Below are positions 13,075 through 26,531 of a stretch of 64,000 nt of DNA, one piece after another; the stretch's first letter is position 1, and each line of letters opens with the position of its first letter. The DNA is from Callipepla californica brunnescens. Its lineage: Eukaryota > Chordata > Aves > Galliformes > Odontophoridae. The stretch covers positions 36,830,842 through 36,894,841 of the forward strand of contig JALIRH010000003.1 in assembly GCA_023055505.1 (NCBI GenBank), written 5' to 3'. Made by a program: the position numbers and the translations under genes. The notes below the pieces were generated by a model that did no database searches, had not been told where the DNA came from, and saw only the letters and a program-made list of their open reading frames with translations.

Positions 13075-13600
13075 TGATTCTGTAGACAAAAGCAGTAGAT
13101 AAAATCTCTCTGACCTTGAGCAAAGCATTTGATGCCATTTCACATGGGAAATTATTAGTTAAAATGATAAAATGATGAAGGTGGAAATTATCACAGGAAC
13201 TGAGATGTGGTAAGGAGTGCTCTAAATGAGAGATGACAGTGAGTCATGCTGTGAGGCAAATGATCAAGGTGAAAGAGGTTACAAGACAGTTTCGTCAAGG
13301 ACTGGTCTCAGGGCAGATTTTATTTATTATTTTGAATAATGACCTTGGTTTAAAAGATAGGAGTGTGATAAGTGAAACTGACTGTCACAAATAAGAAGTA
13401 CTTGCAGCGTAAAGCGGTAGTGGAGCCTTGTGCGGAGACACAGGGTCATCCTGAGAATCAGAAGGATAGACAGAAATGGACCAAGAGCACACACTTTGAA
13501 CCTAATGACATGAGTTAGTGCTAGGTAGTTGGAAGGAACTATTGAAGGAGCACATTTAACGAGAGTAGATCCAAAGAAGCTGACTTAGCAGACTAAAATG
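13075..13600 (+). pseudogene. Decayed CR1/L3-type LINE reverse-transcriptase remnant
   Basis: Two pieces of a LINE reverse transcriptase can be read in order on the plus strand. At 13092-13166 the translation contains LSKAFDAISHGKLL, matching the conserved 'SKAFDTVSH' block. At 13290-13349 it contains RQGLVSGQILFIILNNDL, matching 'PQGSVLGPLLFxxFINDL'. The spacing between them, about 50 codons, fits the family. The stretch between contains stops and the frames differ, so it is dead. Downstream sequence to about 13600 is compatible with the following, even more decayed, part of ORF2 but is not clear. No 3' end is preserved. Divergence exceeds that of the CR1 copies elsewhere in the window, so this is an older insertion. 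Confidence 0.6.
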
Positions 13601-16600
13601 ATGGCTATAGTAGAGATGGAGAAGATGATTGTTTCCCATAAGCACATCCAATAAGAAACTGTTGGGATTTGAGAACTAATTTAACTATGCGATGTGTTTG
13701 TAATGATGATACTTGGATATGAGCCAGACATAAATCAGTTTCAGCTGCAAATTAGAAAGGTTTCTACTATTTTAAGACTGATAGTATGGGGCTATATTTC
13801 CATAGGATTAGTAAGTCCAAAATATCAAGTTTTAAGATGGTGCTTGATACGCTTGTATAATTGATTACATGATAATGACTGAAACTGGACCCAGTTGGTT
13901 GAAACTCTTCCCGGCCTACAAGCCTTTCAGTCCTTTAGTTATCGGTGTTCTTGTTTGTCCTCAAGACATACTGAGTGATTTAATTCAGATAGATTAGTTT
14001 CAACAGAGATGATAACCATGCCAAATGCCGCTTAGTACAGAAACTAGGACATATGCCCAGGTAGGGATTGAATATAGTCTCATGCTACCTTTGAAGCAAG
14101 CAAACAAAAAAAATAAATGGAGAACCTTTATTCTTTTCTTCTTCCAAATTCTCCTGCTAGCATCCTAGTAATGTGTTTCTCTTTTTAAGCTAAGATAAAG
14201 GTTCAGTATGCTGGCACAGTGTCACAGATTGTATGGCCAGAATAGATTGCTTAGGTCAGCTGCTCTGCACCTAAGCATTTTTCAGGGCTATGTGGTACAT
14301 TGGTTTCACTACCTTATCTTATAATATCTCATCTGGTACCAATGACCAGCAGAGGTTTACTAGTCCCTTGGAAGAACTTGATGATTTCTTTACAGCAAAG
14401 AATCCATTAAAATCTCTCTAGTTCCTTTCCACTTTTGTGTGTCATCCTTACACTAACTTATGTTACTAAGTGTATTTCATTTGAAGTCATTCAGTGCTGC
14501 TGGCATATTTCTGATGAAGAGTTTTCATGTAATACTTCCTATTGCTAATCCACAGTTTGTTAATCAGAATTTTCTTCATTATATATAGTTCATAACATAA
14601 GGTTTTTAATAGTGCTTCTGTTCCTGACCTGATGTGTGACATCCAAGCAACATAAAAAGACTTCTGAACACTGCCCAGAACCTCGCTTCTGTATTTGTGT
14701 ATGGTTTTGCAACATATTTTCTTTCTGCAAGTGTCCTTGATTACAAAAATATTGTGTATTGATATTTTCAATGAAAACCTGACTGGTGGTGTAATGCAGA
14801 CAACAACAAAACAAATTCTGGGTTTTCCTGTGTGTATTTAATTATAAGCATCACCTTGATGAGATTCAGTCTTAAAGTGCTGCTGCTACCATACATAGCC
14901 AAAACTTTTAATTGTTAGTTCTGGTCATTCTTTATCTTATCACTTTCTGAGTGTGTGAATATTATCTTTTTTCTATAAATTGCTTGCTTGAAGAGATAGT
15001 GATCTCATTTACTGGTTGCCTGGGTAATTGCTACTATGTTGTAGCTGATGATCTTGATATGTGATCTTCAATATACTGCCTTCCAGTGGAGTTAGCCACA
15101 ATGTACGGTGATGAGAAAAGGAAATAGGTTTCTGACTTCACTTTATCTGTGGCAAATACGTATGTGTTTTAAGTAATTAATAGGCATTCTTACAGATTCA
15201 AGTTTATCTAAATCCTCATTGTTGTCAAACTGGGGGCAAAAGAGGAACAAAAGAATAAAAATACATCAAGTGTTGCTTTGCTGCAACTTCTAGCTCCTTG
15301 GGAAAGAAAACCAAACCAAACCAAAGGAAAAAGCCACACAACTGCAAAATGTCAGATTTTAAGATGATTACTGTGTTTAAACCCTCCTTGGGTTTTTAAA
15401 ACTTTCTTGAGTTTTAAACTCATCTACAAGCAGCATTTTTTTGTCTCATAGTGGAGATAAGTGCTGAATTTAAGCATGAAGAGCCAAGGGAAAACTCCCT
15501 ATCTTACATATTCACTGTGACTGTCTATTTGCAAGTCTTTGACATACTCCCATGCTGATTGCAGGCAAGGCAGCTTCAGCAGCCATCTAAGCACCTGTTA
15601 AGGTAGTCATGTCTATAAACTATCCAAATGTTGTTTGTCAGTTCCCAGGGGGCCTTATTACTTGCTGTTTGCTTCAGGTGCTCCTTAAACTCACATGTGA
15701 CTACTTCCAAGAAATCTGCCCTTGACCATGCACAGAAATGCTACCAGGCACTGAGGCAGCAGATGTTAAGTGTGATGCTTAGAACATGCAAGCTCCAGTT
15801 TTTGAAGGTTTTCCCTTGTGCAATACAGTTATGCTCTAGAAAGGAAGAGACTGGAGGTGAGAGATTAGGAATGACAATTGATACTGTCTGTGCCAGAGTC
15901 AATATTCTCTCAGAGGCTAAAAGTGCTTCAGCCGTGCCCACACATTAGCTGCTGCTGCAGTTGTCTACAGTATAGACCATACAAGGAGCAAAGAAAGCAG
16001 ACAGCTGAGTGTTAAGGATCCACATACCATATACTTCCACCAGGAGCAGAAAAAAGTGTGTTATCCTACTGCTTCTTGGAAACTACTTTTTCATTTGTAA
16101 CTGCATAATATTTGTTAATTGTGTATTTTCCTCCAACACTCACCTTTTGGATATACATAAACATTGCCTGAAAATTTCTTTATTTGCTCATGATTTTCAG
16201 CAAGCTGACCCTAAAGCCATCTTTTTTGCCTTTACTTCTATGTCAACAGGCATAGTTTTGGATTTATAGTTTATTCTGTTTCTTCTTGGTGTTTTAAATG
16301 CTTGTAACTCAGACACAAAGCAGTGTAGAGGAAATGCACAGAAACAATGTGCAGCATGGAGGGGAGCCTTCTTCTTTGTGAAGCATCGCATCGTGGAGGA
16401 GGTGGAGAGCAGGTTTTTTTCCCAGCCAAGGCAGGGATTGACTGCTTTCCAAACTCATGGGGGCATTAGAAGAGATGAGAGACCAGGAGTGTCGGATAGC
16501 AGGGCACTCATTAGCATAGCACAGACTACTTGCAGTGTGTCTTGCTTGCTTCTTCTGCATGCCATTCCACCATCCTTCTTATTGCACCTGTTGGTGAGCT

Positions 16601-17623
16601 CTGCAGGCATCTCTTTTCAGTGAGGATACTCTCATTTCCTGCACAACTCTATTGCAGCATTTTCTTTTTTCTCATTTTCTGTTGCTCTGAAACCTCTTCA
16701 GGATTAATATCAACATGACAGAAGCCTTGACTTATCAGAATATATGTAATGTATATGAACTAAAAATAGATGGGACTGAAGTTAAAAAATGAACTAGGAA
16801 AAAAAGGGAGTTCAGTTTGAGACCTGGGCAGGGCACTATACCTGCAGGTGGAGGCATTGAAGTGTGCAACAATGATCTTAGCCATGATATCTGACATTTC
16901 ATATTTAATCTTTCAGTCTATAAATACTTAGTCCAGTATATTTCTCAGTGTACATATGGCCAAACACCACTCAGTGAGTATTCTGACACAGAACAAAATC
17001 TGTTAATAGCTTGTGTGTGTGCGTGAGTTTTACTATCTCTGTTTTTTCCACACAAAAGTCACTTTACAAAGGTATATCTTGGCCTTCCATATAGAGTCTT
17101 TAATATGAAGGAGCATTGCTTTATCCTAAATAGTATTTTTTGAAACATAATTTTGTGCACTAAGACTTGGAACATAAACATAAATATTTATATATAAATG
17201 TAAAGATGGTTCTTCAGAATATGAAGATCAAAATGAATATGAGGAAACAAAGTAAAATTCAAGTGTTATGTTATTATTAGTTTATTTCTATGATTTTGTT
17301 TTTGTCACCTGAAAGTATTGAAATGATGTTAAATTTGTTAGTGGTACTGAATGGACTTAATGTTGCAAATAAGAATTATAACCTTAGACAGTTTGTGTCT
17401 TTGGAAATATTGTATTTCTCAACTTTGGAGATCAGTAATAATGAGTAATTTTCTATCTGTGCTGTAGCACAATTATTGTGCTGTTCTGAGCCTCTTATGT
17501 CCAGATTAGATTAAAGAGAGAAAATTAGTTCTTATCATAATGCTTTATTAACATTTCAGAAGTAGGACAATAACAAATGAGAATTTGGTGTTATTATCCA
17601 CAGAAATATGCAAGCAGTTATAT
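13601..17623. other. No gene or clear repeat recognised
   Basis: AT-rich sequence with scattered short ORFs, including overlapping opposite-strand ORFs at 14487-14814 and 15628-15948. None shows coding-like codon use or splice context that I trust. Confidence 0.4.
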
Positions 17624-17722
17624 GGAATCATAGAATGGCCTGGGTTGAAGAGGACCTCAAATATCATCAAATTTAAACTCCCCTGCGGTGGGCAGAGTTG
17701 CCAACCACTAGACAAGTTACTA
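17624..17722 (-). repeat. CR1 LINE 3' end fragment
   Basis: GGAATCATAGAATGGCCTGG, then a diverged 'gttggaagggacctcaaa...atcatcta...ccaaactcccctgc' block, is the reverse complement of the CR1 3' untranslated tail. The element therefore points to the minus strand and is 5'-truncated to about 100 bp, typical for CR1. Confidence 0.8.
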
Positions 17723-20387
17723 GACTAGTTACATTCATGCTATTTGTCATATCCAGTCATACTATGCTTGTGAAAACAGAAGAGCAAACCTTCAGTCTTC
17801 GTTGCTGTTGTTCACAAGCATCTGTGCTGTTTTTCCATACAAACTGCTAACCAAATGCCTGTGCATCACTGAGGTCACATTTAACAGTAGTTACAGAGCT
17901 CATGCGATTTGTAGTTGCCACGAGCAGTGACAAATTTCACTTTCAGTGAATTAAAGTCCCGCATTTTTGAGTTGCTTTGTAGCTGATCCTGTTGACCTTA
18001 AATTCAGAGGAAGATTAGCCATTAATGTAATGACCCAGTGTTATGATTTTAAAGAGCATTTTGACTTGTTCTTAAATCTACCCCTAAGTATGAATTTCTG
18101 CACTTACTGAACACAGTCCTCGGAGAAGACTGCTCAGTTAGAATGGTAGTTTGCACTTCTAAAAGGGGGAGGAAAGAGTTAAGGGATCACTATTGTGCAG
18201 CAGCCCCATGGCCTGTGCACAGCAGCTGTTCTGTTAAGTCATTAAACATCCATCGTTTCATGTCTGATGTTCTTTCATCTGTTCTTAAATTTCATAAACT
18301 GCCAAATTAGGTATTCAACAGTAAGTGGTAAATTGTAGTTCTTATTTTAACAGCTGACAATTAGTGGAGCAAATGATGGGGTTTGATCTGCTAAAGGGGT
18401 TTTGGACATTAGCAGACAAAGAGTGAGATAGAATAATGATTAGGATGAGTCTAATATCAGAAATGTGCATATTGTGCTGTTAGTAAGAAATCTTTATGTG
18501 GTGATAATTCTGAAGCACGACAGGCCTGTGCTGGTCCCTAAGCAGCTGAGTCTGGTCTGTGCTCGTCATTCCCAGTAGACATTGAGAAAGCATAGGACTG
18601 TTATACCGCAGCTTTGTGGGCTCTCACTCCAGCTATGCTGCAGCCAGGACTTCATTTGATGTTCCAGTCTGGAGCCAGATTTTCTTTTTGGTCTTATTCT
18701 AACTTTTCCTCAGCCTCCAGGTTTTAGCACTTGCGCAGTAACAAGGGGGCCTGTCACCAGCTCTCATCAATGGTTGGTGATCTCCAAATGTACTTGTGGC
18801 CCAATTTGCTTCAGACTTGCAGAGATCAACCAGTGCTTCCCTCAGTAAACTTCCTACCCTGAGATAGTGTGTATTCTTAAGATCTGACAAGAAATGATGA
18901 GCAACAACCAACCAACCAAAAAAACTTCTACTAAAAGACGACAAAACTTTGAAAGAGCAGACAGGTCCCTGTCTAGTTTGTTGTGACAATACTCCTTCAG
19001 ACCAATTTGCTGCCTATAAACAACATTTTATTCTCTACACTGACAGTCTGTGATAAGTTCTGTTGCTACTGAACAGGAGAAACACATCTGGTTATCCCGA
19101 TACGAAAAAACCCCGTCAATGATAAATATGTATCTTTTTTTAAACTGAAGTCTGTTATAACTTACTAACCCACAGGGCGAAATATCTATAAGATGTAAAC
19201 ATTTTCTTCTCTTTCAAGCAGCCTTCTAACAGAATGATGGTCAGAAATTTACCCAATTCCTTGCCAGATACATAGACATTTAAGGAAATAATCTTTTTAC
19301 TTATTTTTATGTGGTCCTCCTTTTCTGTGGATGTTGATCATAGACAGTGCAGTTCATTCCGTTGGTCATCATAAGAGTAAAAATAACTGTCCTTGTCTCC
19401 TATTATTTTTCTCTTGGAGAAAGACATATCATTTGTAGAAGAGACATATCTGTTCTTGCATCTGTGGTGTAACGTGAGCAGGAAAGAAAACATAAAAATG
19501 ATGGAGCCCTCAAATCACTGGAAAAGTATGTGATTAAAGAGAATATGTATTGTCATTTACAACAATTTTCTCCATCTTTACATTTTTTTTCCAGCTTTAC
19601 ATTTTTGTGACAGCAAGGGACATATTAAATAAGTTGTCACTAAAATGTAGAGTAGTCTTGTGGCAATCAAATATACTGAAACTCAATTTAGATCATGACT
19701 TAATGCAAGCAGGCACTTCTGACCATTTGTGGGGGATAGAGCTTTTAAGATTTTCAAGGTTCTTTTAAAAAATAATTCTATATGAAAAACTTCATTTAAT
19801 TTTAGTTATCTGATAAAAATGTAGTGACTATAAACCTCCTATAATTTCAAAAATATAGATTACTTTTTAGGCTTAGTAAACAGGACAAACCAATTACATG
19901 CTGATAATATGCTGTTAAATTGAATCTCATAATAGTTACTATATGGGAGTTAATACAAGCAATATTTTTCTCTCAGTCCCTCTCTTTTCACGTAGCTGGT
20001 TAATTTTTTTTTTTTTTCACTTACATTGCCTAATCTCAGATGTGCCTGGGACCTAGTGTAAGCTGCAGGCTGTTTCATCCTGTGTGGCACCTCCCAAGGC
20101 AGAGCAGGATGCCATGGCTAAAGCCTTGGGGATGCTCTAAGTGTGGGGTAAGGCTGCACCTGCCCAAATGCAGCTTTGCTCCTTGCTAGAGTGGGAGCAG
20201 GAGCAGAGCAGGGCCGCCCTATCTAGTGATGTATATACTGATAGCACCTGGATAGTAGATTTTCCCAGACTAAATCCCAGTTTATTGTACAAATAATTAT
20301 CAGATATTGCTCTCCCTTCCAACATAGACTAAAGGCATAGTAGCTAGTTTTCTTGGATTCTCGGTGTAAATAAAATAATTTATTTCC

Positions 20388-20425
20388 CATCAATCTATCA
20401 ATCAATCAATCAATCATTCATCTAG
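20388..20425. repeat. (ATCA)n microsatellite
   Basis: ATCAATCTATCAATCAATCA is followed by further ATCA units and then diverges. It is about five clean 4-bp units. Confidence 0.85.
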
Positions 20426-21439
20426 TAAATAATGATACCTATCTTCTTCCAATTATGAATGAAGCATATATTTAATTACAATCTGATAGAAAATCAATAT
20501 TCTTTCCATTCTGTTTTCTGATATTTTAAAGAAAGAAATTATTTTACTATTATTATCTTTAATCAGTTTTATAACGGAGCTGAATATTTGGCAAGTTCAA
20601 GCCTCAGCTCCATTGCAGCTGAAAAAATTGATATAAACATTGATATGAAAGCCTCAACCCATACTTTTTGTGTTTATCTGTGATATGAATGTATTAAAAG
20701 GAGTTAACACTCAAAATACTATCATAAAATATTGGATCAAACAAAAGGAAAGCTGTCTAGATTTTGCTCTGGGAAAGGATGTTTATTGCCAAGAAAAACT
20801 CAGGATTAGCTGTGGATATAGTGCTAAACATGAATGTGTGATTTGTTTGGCTACGCAAAGTCTCACTAGCTTTAGTGGGACTCCTGGGAAGAGTAAATTT
20901 CAGCTTTATCAACTCAGGGTTTGTAGCACACATTTACATGGCTGGATTAAAAAAAAATCTGTCTTTTATAATGATTAAAAATATATCTGCATAGAAAATT
21001 GTTAGTTTTATGAGCAGCAAGAAATATTTAATATGCAAGTCTTATGTAAGCAATCATTTGTTAATGATAATTACTTAAAGGAAGAAAAATATTTTTATTA
21101 ATCATTTTGATATTAATAACTCTATTTTTGAGATCTGTTTATTTCACTCTTATCTTCTTCATTACCTTTTCCTTATTCTTCATTGTAATAAAACCATTTC
21201 TTGTTATCCAGATGCACCTTTTACTCCTTAACTCCTCTTTACGTACCACCAAATTTTACTATGCACCTTTAATCCATGTTCTTTTTACAGCTGTCATCTC
21301 CAAATTGTTAGGTTCTTCCAGCATTCTAGAATAGTTAAAATATTGGGTCTTTATAGACATATCATTACAGTTTTTATGCTAGTACTTAAATGCCAAATAA
21401 ATGTTCTACTTATTGTACATAAATTATCTGTAAACAGAT

Positions 21440-21467
21440 GCATCCTTCTAAGGCATCCTTCTAAGCA
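21440..21467. repeat. Short tandem duplication
   Basis: The block GCATCCTTCTAAG is present twice in immediate succession, separated by at most a base. It is a local two-copy duplication with no coding meaning. Confidence 0.6.
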
Positions 21468-21540
21468 GAATAATAAGCTGTGCAAACATACTTTCGTGAA
21501 GAATGATGGAGAGAATAAGAATATTAAAGTCTACTAAAAG

Positions 21541-21776
21541 GGGGGAGATTTAGATTAGACGTTGAGAAGAAATTGTTTACTCAGAGGGTGGCGAGGCCCT
21601 GGTTCTGCTGCCCAGAGAATCTGTGGGTGCTGCATCTGTACAGGCACTCAAGGCCGGGTTGGATGGGGCCCTGGGCAGCCTGAGCTGGTGTGTGGCAACC
21701 CTGCTCATGGCAGAGGGTTGGGGTTGGGTGGGCTCTGAGGTCCCCTCCAATCTAAGCCATTCTGTGATGGTTCTGG
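21541..21776 (+). repeat. CR1 LINE 3' end fragment, about 235 bp
   Basis: It reads in sense orientation. The 'gatttagattagacgttgagaag...' block is followed by GCACTCAAGGCCGGGTTGGA, GGGCCCTGGGCAGCCTGA, TGAGGTCCCCTCCAATC and the tail ATTCTGTGATGGTTCTGG, in the order expected for the end of CR1 ORF2 plus 3' UTR. The 5' side is truncated. It is less diverged than the copy at 17624. Confidence 0.88.
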
Positions 21777-23397
21777 AAGTGTTTATTCTCATATTGACAC
21801 CTGAAATAGGAAAGGTCCTTAATTCTGTGGACCTGGACACAAAGGCAGTGAAATGCTCTGGAAGAGACCAGTAGGAGGCAATAGCAGTGCTGAAAGGAGC
21901 TACAGGGAAAACTGTCCTTTGGCCAGGACAAAACAGATGTAGAGCAAGAGTCTATGAACTGAGGATTTGTTGCAGCCATGTGCCATGTGTGTGCAGTCCC
22001 TGAACTAGACAGGATCTGAGGCCAATGGATGTGCAGCACTTAGTAAGAAGTTACCAAAGTCTCAGAGGACTGTTTTTCACAGGCGAGTCAGGAACACAAC
22101 ATCATATCTCTTCTAGTTGACTCACTCTATCACACTGCACTTTTTCCTATTTGGCACCTTCTTGAAAGCACACTGCAAGAATATTTTTTAAGACTTATGG
22201 ATCATGGCACTTGGTTCATAACTAACAAAGGTTTTCACACTTCTGTTGCATTTCACATAGATAAGTAGATAAGATCCCTGAAAAACCCTTGATCAAATGA
22301 TGTGTGAGCTGCCTGTTTGAATTATTTACAAGCTGTAATCTACAGAACTAGAAACAAATCTTTTTCCCCCAGTGTGGAAGCACATAAACATAAAAATATA
22401 AAATTGAGTATAGAGGAAAATGAAAATAAGTGCTATTTGGACTTAATTCTACTTTAAGCAAAGAAGAAACATTGAAGAGAGCACCTGCCTGGCAAGTGCA
22501 AAGCTCTCCCAGGTGCTCCTCCTCCATCGCTGAGATACTGGCATTTCTACAGATGTATTTCCTGTTTCTCTGTTCTGCAGAAATTTAAGCTGTTCTGCAG
22601 ACATTTCCCTGGGAAAAAATCCCTTTCCTTATGGCTCCAAGATGGAAACAAAAGGAGATAGAATAGGGAAGCTGTGACTTTGTAGTGACTCTGCTTGCAT
22701 TTGCAATGTGAAGTGAATGGGATGCCAGGAAAATGATGCCTGGTGTCTGACTAGCTCTGCTGAACCAACACATTAAGTAGCTTTGGATGAAAATATCTTT
22801 TACCTCTGCGTGAGTTTCCATTCTCCAGGCTGGGGTGGGGGAAAGCACCTAGGCTAGCTGCGGGAAAAAATATTTACTGTGTACGTGTAGTATTTCTTGC
22901 TTGGTAATACCTTCAAGTAACAAGCCCCATGGGACTGTAAATGTTATCACCTGGTACTGCTATTGTCTAGTGTTTTAATATTAATTCACAAGGTTAATAT
23001 TTTTAGTGTAGTGTTGTTTATGTTTGCAATGCGCATACAGTGCTCATGTCACACTTTATTCCAAAATACCAGAATGGCCTTCAACATCCTCTTCAAAAGA
23101 GAGACAATTAACAAATAAGAAAGGAAATGAACATGGTAGGTAACCTGCAAATTTTGATATAGCAGAACACTTACCTAATTTTGTGCAGGAGTGACAAGGA
23201 GTAGAGTACAGAAATGACAAGTGAACCATGTGCATATAAAAGCATGCTTGTGGGATTGGAGTTGCTTGTTCCATAACAAGTGAGCTGATGCACTGAACTT
23301 AGGATCCTAAGAAAGATGAGAAATCTTTTTTGACATGTTAGATGAGCGTCTCAGACTCTAGGGTAAGAAGTTACATTTATAAGATTAAAATTACAAC
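21777..23397. other. No gene recognised between CR1 fragments
   Basis: Short ORFs only. No splice-flanked coding-like stretch or recognised repeat. Confidence 0.4.
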
Positions 23398-24182
23398 CCT
23401 CTTAGAGGTACTGAACTGAGAGGAATCTCAACAGGCTGGAGAAATGGGCTGACAGGAATTCTATGAAGGTCAGCAAGGAGAAATACAGCATTCTGAACAA
23501 GAGGACCATGCACCAGTACTTGCTGGGGGCCACCCAGATGGAAAGCAGCCTTACACAAGAGGACCTGGGGGTCCTGGTGGACACCAAGTTGAACAAGTGC
23601 TGGCATTATGCCCGTACTGCAAAGAAGGCCAGCATCAGGATGAATATTGCCAGCAGGTTAAGGGAGAGGATTCTTTCCCTCTAATCTGCATTGGTGAGGC
23701 CATACCTGGAAAGCTGTCTCCAGCTCTGAGCAAGAAAGTGCAAGAAAGACATGAACATACTGGAGGTATGTGGTCCAATGAAGGACCACAAAGATGATCA
23801 GGGATTGTAGCATCTCTTCTGTGGGGAAAGGCTGAGATGGCTGGGACTGTTCAGCCTGGAGAAGTGAGAGCTCAGGAGAACCTCATCAATGTATAGAAAT
23901 CCCAGAAGAGGGTCCAAATGTGACAGAGCCAGGCTCTTTTCAATGCTGCCTAGTGACAGAAAAAGAGACAATAGGTTCAAGTTAGAACACAGGATGTTCC
24001 TCTTGAATATCAGGAAACAGTTTTTAACTGTATTGATGACAGAACACTGTCACAGGCTGCCCAGATTGGTTGTGCAGTCCCATCTAAACATGGACATGGG
24101 CAAACCCGCTCTTGGTGGCCCTGCTTGAGCAGGTGACCTCCAGAGGTCCCTTTAAATGTCAGACGTTCTGTGATTCAGTAGA
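23398..24182 (+). mobile_element. 5'-truncated CR1 LINE with ORF2 C-terminus
   Basis: Sense-strand CR1 of about 785 bp. The frame at 23463-23684 contains YLLGATQMESSLTQEDLGV and LVDTKLN, the well-known C-terminal region of CR1 ORF2 after the reverse-transcriptase core. Later frames give ARLFSMLPSDRKR and NIRKQFLTVLMTEHCHRLPR, the last ORF2 segment, in a different frame, so there are frameshifts. The 3' tail ends TTCTGTGATTCAG near 24175. The endonuclease and most of the reverse transcriptase are missing, so it is immobile. The original ORF2 product would be a nuclear endonuclease/reverse transcriptase. Confidence 0.93.
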
Positions 24183-25626
24183 TTATAACAACTCTTTAAA
24201 AGGTCTCTATGAGATCTTTGTCTCTTAAATCACTGACTTTGATAAACTGGCACGTAAGGAGAAATTTTGTCCTCAATAAACCAGGCTAATGTACTTTCTC
24301 TTTGTATCTGATTATAAATTAAGTGGAACTGAATAGCAATAAATAAAATAAAAATGAATTTTATAATAAAGGAGCTAATAGTTTCCTCTGATATGTGGAA
24401 TAAAGCTCATGACTGCACAAAAATATGCAGACAGTCCCTTGCTCTTTGTAGAAAGCTCTGTGAATTCTAAGTGTTATTACAATGACAATTTGTTAGACAT
24501 TTGGCATTGTCTATTCTCAACATTACTTTTTTATCCGGTGTTTATCCAGCAAGCAGAAATTAGATTATCTGTGTTATCTGTAATGTAAAGAAGCTTCTAA
24601 GAGCTTACTCTCATTGAGAGTAAACTTGTTTACAGAAAATTGTGCATAATGATAACTGACACTGTAGAAATTTTCTGCTGAAAGTTCAGTCCCCTATTCC
24701 CATGCTTTGCTAAATGATGGGAGTGAATGTGGAGCAGACATGGTTGTAAATAAGCCACAGTCTGAGAAACATTTGTTCAGACATTTCTGCCACCACCTGC
24801 TGCTAATGAATAAATTTAGAGGAATAAGGAGCTATGAAGAACTCATGAATGGAAAGAGCAGATAATCCCTATAAAAGAATTTTGACTTCCATGAGTTGCA
24901 AACAATGCAAAACTATGAATTTGTTAGCTACTTCCCATTAACAGGCAGATGTTCAGTTAATCCCAGGCAAGTAGGTCTCACCACGCATAATAGTTACTTG
25001 GGAGGGCAATTCTGAATGTCCTCCCATTCTTCTTTTCTCCTTTTTTTTCCCTTTTTTCCCTCATCTTTTATTGCTGAACACGAGATCATATGATACATTT
25101 CTTTGATCAGTTGGTGTTAACTGTCCTGGCTATATGTCATCCTAGTTACCCCAGCCTTCTTGTAGCTGAGGCTGCATCAGAAGGAGAAATGGCCTTGATG
25201 TTATGTAAGTAGCGCTCAGAAATAGATAAAATAACTAAATAGTCACAGATCCGAAACATATAGGGGTGCTATACTATGTATCTCAGCTAAAGCCAGTGTA
25301 AGTAATTATCAAACCAATCTTTGCAACATGCAGGCTACGTAGGGGTATTATTTGGGACTCACACCTCATGGAGACTGAACACTTCAGGCCCATTTGAAGG
25401 AAATTTGGAGTACCTCATTGGTGTATTGTGAATTGTTTTGCTTGTTATGGTGAAAGTGGCCACTCAGAAATGCTGCGAAGAACTGGAAAATAAAATGTCA
25501 GTGTTTTGACTGTATTTAGAGGTGTAGATCACCACAGATAGGTTTTCAAGTGCTTTAATTAAACTCCAAGCTAATTCATAAAAGATGATTTTTAGTAAGT
25601 TACCCACAATTTATTGTTTCTTGCAG

Positions 25627-25755
25627 AGAAATATCTCCAACATGGAAACAGATCACAGTGAAGGTGACCTTCCCTATTCCTCCTCTGAGTACAGTGGCAT
25701 CAAGCTGCTGTACAGGGCCACCATTGAGTGCAGCCTGAAAATTCAGTCAAATTAA
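25627..25755 (+). CDS. Possible terminal coding exon, family unknown
   Basis: A good splice acceptor (TTTATTGTTTCTTGCAG, ending at 25626) is followed by 42 open codons and a TAA at 25753-25755. The peptide includes NMETDHSEGDLPYSSSEY and then GIKLLYRATIECSLKIQSN. Codons in the second half end mostly in G or C (GGC ATC AAG CTG CTG TAC AGG GCC ACC), unlike the surrounding AT-rich sequence. I do not recognise the family. No polyadenylation signal was clearly tied to it and no partner exon was found. It could be an alternative last exon, a lncRNA exon or chance. Confidence 0.28.
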   Translation, partial: RNISNMETDHSEGDLPYSSSEYSGIKLLYRATIECSLKIQSN

Positions 25756-25877
25756 AGTTCCCATGGGAAGTTAAGACACCATTCTAAAAATCATAGGCCT
25801 TGAGTATATTGCTCTGTAGAATGAACAGCCACTTTCCGGAGTCAACTAGACAAACACTGTTTCTTAGAAATAATACC

Positions 25878-25896
25878 TTTTTTTTTTTTTTTTTTT
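25878..25896. repeat. T run, 19 bp
   Basis: Uninterrupted T tract. No retroposon body was recognised next to it. Confidence 0.9.
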
Positions 25897-26059
25897 CCCT
25901 CTTATTTCACTTTTTAAAATGTATTTTCTGTGAAAACTGGAAACTTTCTTGGTTTTCGAAAACACTGAAACTTTTAATCAAAAGAAAGACAAAGAAGAAA
26001 AGGAAAAATAGCATCAAAGCTGGAATATTTTAACGGATGTTTTATATCTCATGCTTTCT

Positions 26060-26095
26060 TTTATATATATATATATTTATTTTTTATTTTTTTGC
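26060..26095. repeat. (TA)n then T-rich low complexity
   Basis: TATATATATATATAT followed by TTATTTTTTATTTTTTT. Simple sequence only. Confidence 0.85.
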
Positions 26096-26135
26096 TTTAA
26101 AAGGAATGTTCTCTCCCTTGAGATATTCTTTCAGG

Positions 26136-26159
26136 AAAAAAAAAAAAAAAAAAAAAAAA
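26136..26159. repeat. A run, 24 bp
   Basis: Uninterrupted A tract. The sequence upstream is not a recognised SINE or processed pseudogene. Confidence 0.9.
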
Positions 26160-26531
26160 GAAAAATCAGCACAGAACCATCACTTACCTTAAAAATATAG
26201 GATGGTAACAACAGTCTTAGGCTTTACTCTATAACAGTAATTTAACAAAACTGACAGTTTCCTGCTGATTTACTGCAGATACGGTCTTGTTTGCAGGCAA
26301 TCTTCTTAAGCTCAAAGCACAAGAAAAGGTTTGTGCTTTTGAGGACAGCATAGTGGTGTGACTGGTCTTGTGTATTGATGCTGATATTCTGCTGAAGCAG
26401 TACTGCTATTGAAAGCCTTCAGTCAGTTGTCCAGAGGAATATTTCAAAATGTAACTATTCAAGGTAACCTGTGTTGCAAGAATAACAATACTATTGACCA
26501 AATGATGAGACTTACCTCTAGATCAAAGGAC

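Larger units (their letters stand above)
17723..21540. other. No gene recognised; small GC-richer patch
   Basis: Mostly AT-rich unique sequence. The patch 20035-20225 is richer in G+C but lacks CpG clustering, a clear ORF or a known repeat. T runs occur near 19995 and 19580. Confidence 0.4.
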
